Shown here: piece after piece, positions 4,642 to 7,109 of the stretch
How the letters are laid out: each line of letters begins with the position of its first letter
Numbering within the stretch: position 1 is the first letter of the stretch
Source: Frondihabitans sp.
GTDB lineage: Bacteria > Actinomycetota > Actinomycetes > Actinomycetales > Microbacteriaceae
DNA: 7,109 bases
NCBI GenBank assembly: GCA_025464735.1
Contig: JAODMX010000111.1
Span: 1-7,109, forward strand
Direction: 5' to 3'
The notes under the pieces: generated by a model
Database searches by the model: none
What the model was told of the DNA's origin: nothing
Seen by the model: the letters and a program-made list of their open reading frames with translations, nothing else
Translations under genes and position numbers: made by a program

Positions 4642-5549
4642 CTGGCCCGCACGTCGGGTGGAACGAGTTCAAGGAGCTGGTCGTTACGGAGCGGGAGGTC
4701 CATCAGGCTGAGCTTCAGTCGGCCCTTTCGCCCGTGGCGGCCCGCGTCCAGGCGCACGACCACTCCGGCGTCCTTCCGCAGTCGCACCTTGACGACCGTG
4801 CCGTCGCCGACGTCGAACACGACCCGCCCGTCCAATTCGAGTGCGGCCGACCGGGTTCCCGTGCCGATGGTGAACTTGAGGCGCTCCTTCGGCCCGAGTA
4901 CGACGGAGCGGTCGATGCCCGCCATCGGGGCCACGGGGGTCACCACGACCGCGGCGACGGCCGGGCTCACGATCGGCCCGCCGGCAGCGTAGTTGTATGC
5001 GGTGGAGCCCGCCGGAGTCGAGGCGACGATCGAGTCGGCCTTGAAGTAGCCGTAGGGGGTGCCGTCGACCGCGAGGTCCGCCGTGACGACCCCCTGGCCT
5101 GGGCGACGAGTGACCGCGAGGTCGTTGAAGGCCAGGAAGGAGCTCTCGAAACCGGTCGACGTGACGGTGACCTCGATGGCGTGGTGCGGCTCAAGCGAGA
5201 AGTCCGTCGAGGAGAGACTTTCGAGCGCCGCCGCCAGCTCCGAAGGCTCGATCTCGACCAGGAACCCAACGTTGCCGTAGTTGACGCCAAGGACCGGCAC
5301 GGGTCGCGGGGCGACGAGCCGCATCGCGCCGAGCATCGTTCCGTCTCCGCCGAGCGACACGACCGCGTCGACCCGCTCGACGAAAGCGGTCTCGTCGACG
5401 AGCTCGATGCCCGGACCCACGCGAGACCCATCTTCTGTGAGAGCGATCAGGTGAGTGTCGGCCGACTTCTTCCACGCGAGCAGCACTTCGATGGACTCGA
5501 GGACCGGTTTGGTGGGATGCGGAACGAGACCGACCGTGAACTTCGCCAT
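4623..5549 (-). CDS. nadK: NAD(+) kinase (ATP-NAD kinase family)
   Basis: Phosphorylates NAD to NADP, the source of cellular NADP(H). With the start chosen here it has 308 residues, a normal family length. Diagnostic motifs: GGDGT (67-71) for phosphate binding, FND (141-143) as the NE/D nucleotide-binding motif, TPAGSTAY (178-185) and GGPIVSP (190-196). The reading frame continues upstream to a GTG at 5588 (13 more residues), but ATG 5549 is preferred: TAGCCT lies seven bases upstream as a leaderless -10 box, neither start has a Shine-Dalgarno sequence, and conserved sequence begins at once (KFTVGLVPHP). Flanking residues differ from the main actinobacterial enzyme as I recall it (GGDGTML rather than GGDGTIL, and ND rather than NE), so this may be a second paralogue. 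Divergent from clpC and convergent with the RIO kinase, so it is its own transcription unit. Confidence 0.92.
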   Translation of the reverse strand: MAKFTVGLVPHPTKPVLESIEVLLAWKKSADTHLIALTEDGSRVGPGIELVDETAFVERVDAVVSLGGDGTMLGAMRLVAPRPVPVLGVNYGNVGFLVEIEPSELAAALESLSSTDFSLEPHHAIEVTVTSTGFESSFLAFNDLAVTRRPGQGVVTADLAVDGTPYGYFKADSIVASTPAGSTAYNYAAGGPIVSPAVAAVVVTPVAPMAGIDRSVVLGPKERLKFTIGTGTRSAALELDGRVVFDVGDGTVVKVRLRKDAGVVVRLDAGRHGRKGRLKLSLMDLPLRNDQLLELVPPDVRARFARQH

Positions 5550-5562
5550 GCTCGCGAGGCTA
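5550..5562 (-). promoter_or_regulatory. Predicted leaderless -10 box of the NAD kinase gene
   Basis: Read on the minus strand, TAGCCT (5562-5557) is followed by seven bases and then the ATG at 5549. This matches the actinobacterial TANNNT pattern at leaderless spacing and closely resembles the TAACCT box of the 78-residue protein gene. No recognisable -35 hexamer is seen 16-18 bases upstream. Confidence 0.45.
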
Positions 5563-5679
5563 CCGGCGCCGGGTGGGAACTCCTTCACGCCGGAAGCGAA
5601 CAGGGGCAGACGCTCGCCTCGGGCGTGGTTACTCTCGAGATACGCGACGCCAACCCCTGCGGCCGTCGTCCGTCTTATC

Positions 5680-5701
5680 GGTGACGTTCCAGCCCGTCAC
5701 C
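5680..5701 (+). promoter_or_regulatory. 22-bp dyad (GGTGACG-N8-CGTCACC) directly before the clpC ribosome-binding site
   Basis: Perfect 7-bp arms (5680-5686 and 5695-5701) flank TTCCAGCC. The right arm ends two bases before the GGGAG (5704-5708) that serves clpC. It could be an operator for a dimeric regulator or a 5' UTR hairpin next to the ribosome-binding site. It does not fit the ClgR consensus (CGC-N5-GCG type) or the HspR HAIR element. No strong promoter is obvious in 5589-5679; TTATCG at 5675 is a weak -10 candidate. Confidence 0.45.
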
Positions 5702-5715
5702 TAGGGAGTTAGAAG

Positions 5716-7109
5716 ATGTTCGAGAGATTCACCGACCGTGCCCGTCGCGTTGTCGTCCTCGCTCAAGAAGAAGCGAAGATGCTCAACCACAATTACATCG
5801 GTACCGAGCACATCCTGCTCGGGCTCATTCACGAGGGCGAAGGCGTCGCCGCCAAAGCGCTCGAATCGCTCGGTATCTCGCTCGACGCCGTGCGCGAGCA
5901 GGTCCAGGACATCATCGGCCAGGGTCAGCAGCAGCCGACCGGCCACATCCCCTTCACGCCTCGGGCGAAGAAGGTTCTCGAGCTGTCCCTGCGCGAGGCG
6001 CTGCAGCTGGGGCACAACTACATCGGTACCGAGCACATCCTGCTCGGCCTCATTCGCGAAGGCGAAGGCGTGGCCGCCCAGGTCCTCGTCAAGCTCGGCG
6101 CAGACCTCAACCGAGTACGCCAGCAGGTCATCCAGCTGCTCTCGGGCTACCAGGGCAAGGAGGCGGTTGCAGTGGGCGGTGAACAGCAGGCTGGCCCGCA
6201 GGGTGGGTCGCAGGTCCTTGACCAGTTCGGTCGAAACCTGACCCAGGCTGCGCGCGACAACAAACTCGACCCGGTGATCGGGCGCGAGAAGGAGATGGAG
6301 CGGGTCATGCAGATCCTCTCCCGCCGTTCGAAGAACAACCCTGTCCTGATCGGCGAGCCCGGCGTCGGCAAGACGGCCGTCGTCGAGGGCCTCGCCCAGG
6401 CGATCGTCAAGGGCGACGTCCCCGAGACGCTGAAAGACAAGCAGCTCTACTCGCTCGACCTCGGCTCGCTCATCGCCGGATCCCGCTACCGCGGTGACTT
6501 CGAAGAGCGCCTCAAGAAGGTCACGAAAGAGATCCGCACCCGCGGCGACATCATCGTCTTCATCGACGAGATCCACACCCTCGTGGGGGCGGGTGCCGCC
6601 GAGGGCGCGATCGACGCGGCCTCGATCCTGAAGCCCCTCCTCGCTCGTGGCGAACTCCAGACCATCGGAGCCACCACGCTCGACGAGTACCGCAAGCACT
6701 TCGAGAAGGACGCCGCTCTCGAGCGCCGCTTCCAGCCCGTGCAGGTCCACGAGCCGTCCCTGCCCCACGCCATCAACATCCTGAAGGGCCTCCGCGACAA
6801 GTACGAGGCGTTCCACAAGGTGTCGATCACAGACGGCGCGATCGTGGCCGCGGCGAACCTGGCCGACCGCTACGTGGCCGACCGGTTCCTGCCCGACAAG
6901 GCCATCGACCTGATCGACGAGGCGGGTGCACGTCTCCGCCTCTCGATCCTGTCCGCCCCGCCGGAGCTCCGCGAGTTCGACGAGAAGATCGCCGTGGTCC
7001 GTGGCCAGAAAGAGGCCGCGATCGAAGACCAGGACTTCGAGAAGGCCGCGTCGCTCCGCGACGAGGAGAAGAAGCTGCTCGGTGAGCGCCTCCGCCTCGA
7101 GAAGCAGTG
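5716..7109 (+). CDS. clpC: ATP-dependent Clp protease ATP-binding subunit ClpC, N-terminal part (3' end outside window)
   Basis: Hsp100/AAA+ unfoldase that feeds substrates to the ClpP peptidase in the cytosol. The visible 464 codons cover the N-domain with two Clp-N repeats ([13 protein letters not shown] at about 26-38 and again at 101-113), the linker, and the first AAA+ module with Walker A GEPGVGKT (213-220) and Walker B IIVFIDE (279-285). The pore-loop region is [12 protein letters not shown], and the sensor region includes [12 protein letters not shown]. The UVR or middle-domain segment begins at about 430 ([19 protein letters not shown] from 437). That segment separates ClpC from ClpA; the longer ClpB coiled coil is absent. 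ATG 5716 is preceded by GGGAG at seven bases, and the [20 protein letters not shown] start is typical of the family. No frameshift or missing residue is seen. The second AAA+ module is beyond the window. Confidence 0.97.
   Translation, partial: MFERFTDRARRVVVLAQEEAKMLNHNYIGTEHILLGLIHEGEGVAAKALESLGISLDAVREQVQDIIGQGQQQPTGHIPFTPRAKKVLELSLREALQLGHNYIGTEHILLGLIREGEGVAAQVLVKLGADLNRVRQQVIQLLSGYQGKEAVAVGGEQQAGPQGGSQVLDQFGRNLTQAARDNKLDPVIGREKEMERVMQILSRRSKNNPVLIGEPGVGKTAVVEGLAQAIVKGDVPETLKDKQLYSLDLGSLIAGSRYRGDFEERLKKVTKEIRTRGDIIVFIDEIHTLVGAGAAEGAIDAASILKPLLARGELQTIGATTLDEYRKHFEKDAALERRFQPVQVHEPSLPHAINILKGLRDKYEAFHKVSITDGAIVAAANLADRYVADRFLPDKAIDLIDEAGARLRLSILSAPPELREFDEKIAVVRGQKEAAIEDQDFEKAASLRDEEKKLLGERLRLEKQ

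Noticed and set aside
3594..5684. 696-codon plus-strand open frame
   Set aside because: It starts right after the DUF559 stop but runs out of frame through the RIO kinase and antisense through the NAD kinase. It is Arg-rich with no recognisable domain and is explained by high-GC codon use in the real genes.
5589..5715. ClgR or HspR binding site before clpC
   Set aside because: ACGCGACGCC (5642-5651) and CTCGAG (5634-5639) look partly similar, but neither meets the spacing and symmetry of the known consensus sites.
5701..6816. 371-codon minus-strand open frame opposite clpC
   Set aside because: It is a mirror of ClpC codons (Leu/Val/Asp/Glu-rich), including a mirrored pair of repeats from the Clp-N duplication. 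It is not an independent gene.

Overview
The window comes from a high-GC Gram-positive bacterium, most likely an actinobacterium and plausibly of the family Microbacteriaceae. The basis is strong G/C at third codon positions, the lysS and clpC chromosomal linkage, an actinobacterial-type LysRS C-terminus, a ClpC ATPase with two N-terminal repeats and a UVR segment, and at least two genes that look leaderless (a TANNCT -10 box six or seven bases before the start codon). The family assignment is inference; no homology search was run.

Layout, left to right: the C-terminal 214 residues of lysyl-tRNA synthetase (lysS, 5' end outside the window); a 78-residue single-pass membrane protein with a predicted leaderless promoter, closed by a clear intrinsic terminator (999-1029); a long regulatory-looking gap (1030-1425) with repeats and a perfect 17-bp palindrome; a 344-residue group-2 sigma-70 family factor (1426-2460); a hairpin-rich gap with a GC-rich tandem repeat and a perfect 24-bp inverted repeat; a DUF559/AbiEi-like protein (2688-3593); a short gap holding a candidate 19-codon upstream ORF; a complete RIO1-type kinase (TTG start, 3742-4614); a convergent NAD kinase on the minus strand (4623-5549); a divergent promoter region with a 22-bp dyad next to the ribosome-binding site; and the first 464 codons of clpC, cut by the window end.

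The genes are mostly separate transcription units rather than one operon. lysS, the NAD kinase and clpC are housekeeping functions (tRNA charging, NADP supply, protein quality control). The sigma factor and the RIO kinase are regulators whose targets cannot be read from this window. The DUF559 protein belongs to a common but poorly understood actinobacterial family. In Mycobacterium tuberculosis lysS, lsr2 and clpC1 are consecutive; here lsr2 is absent and five other genes lie between lysS and clpC. The most notable points are the altered promoter-contact residues in the sigma factor, the unexplained dyads before the sigma gene and clpC, the large inverted repeat after the sigma gene, and the uORF with structured leader before the RIO kinase. 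I found no CRISPR array, rRNA, tRNA, insertion sequence or convincing new multi-gene system.
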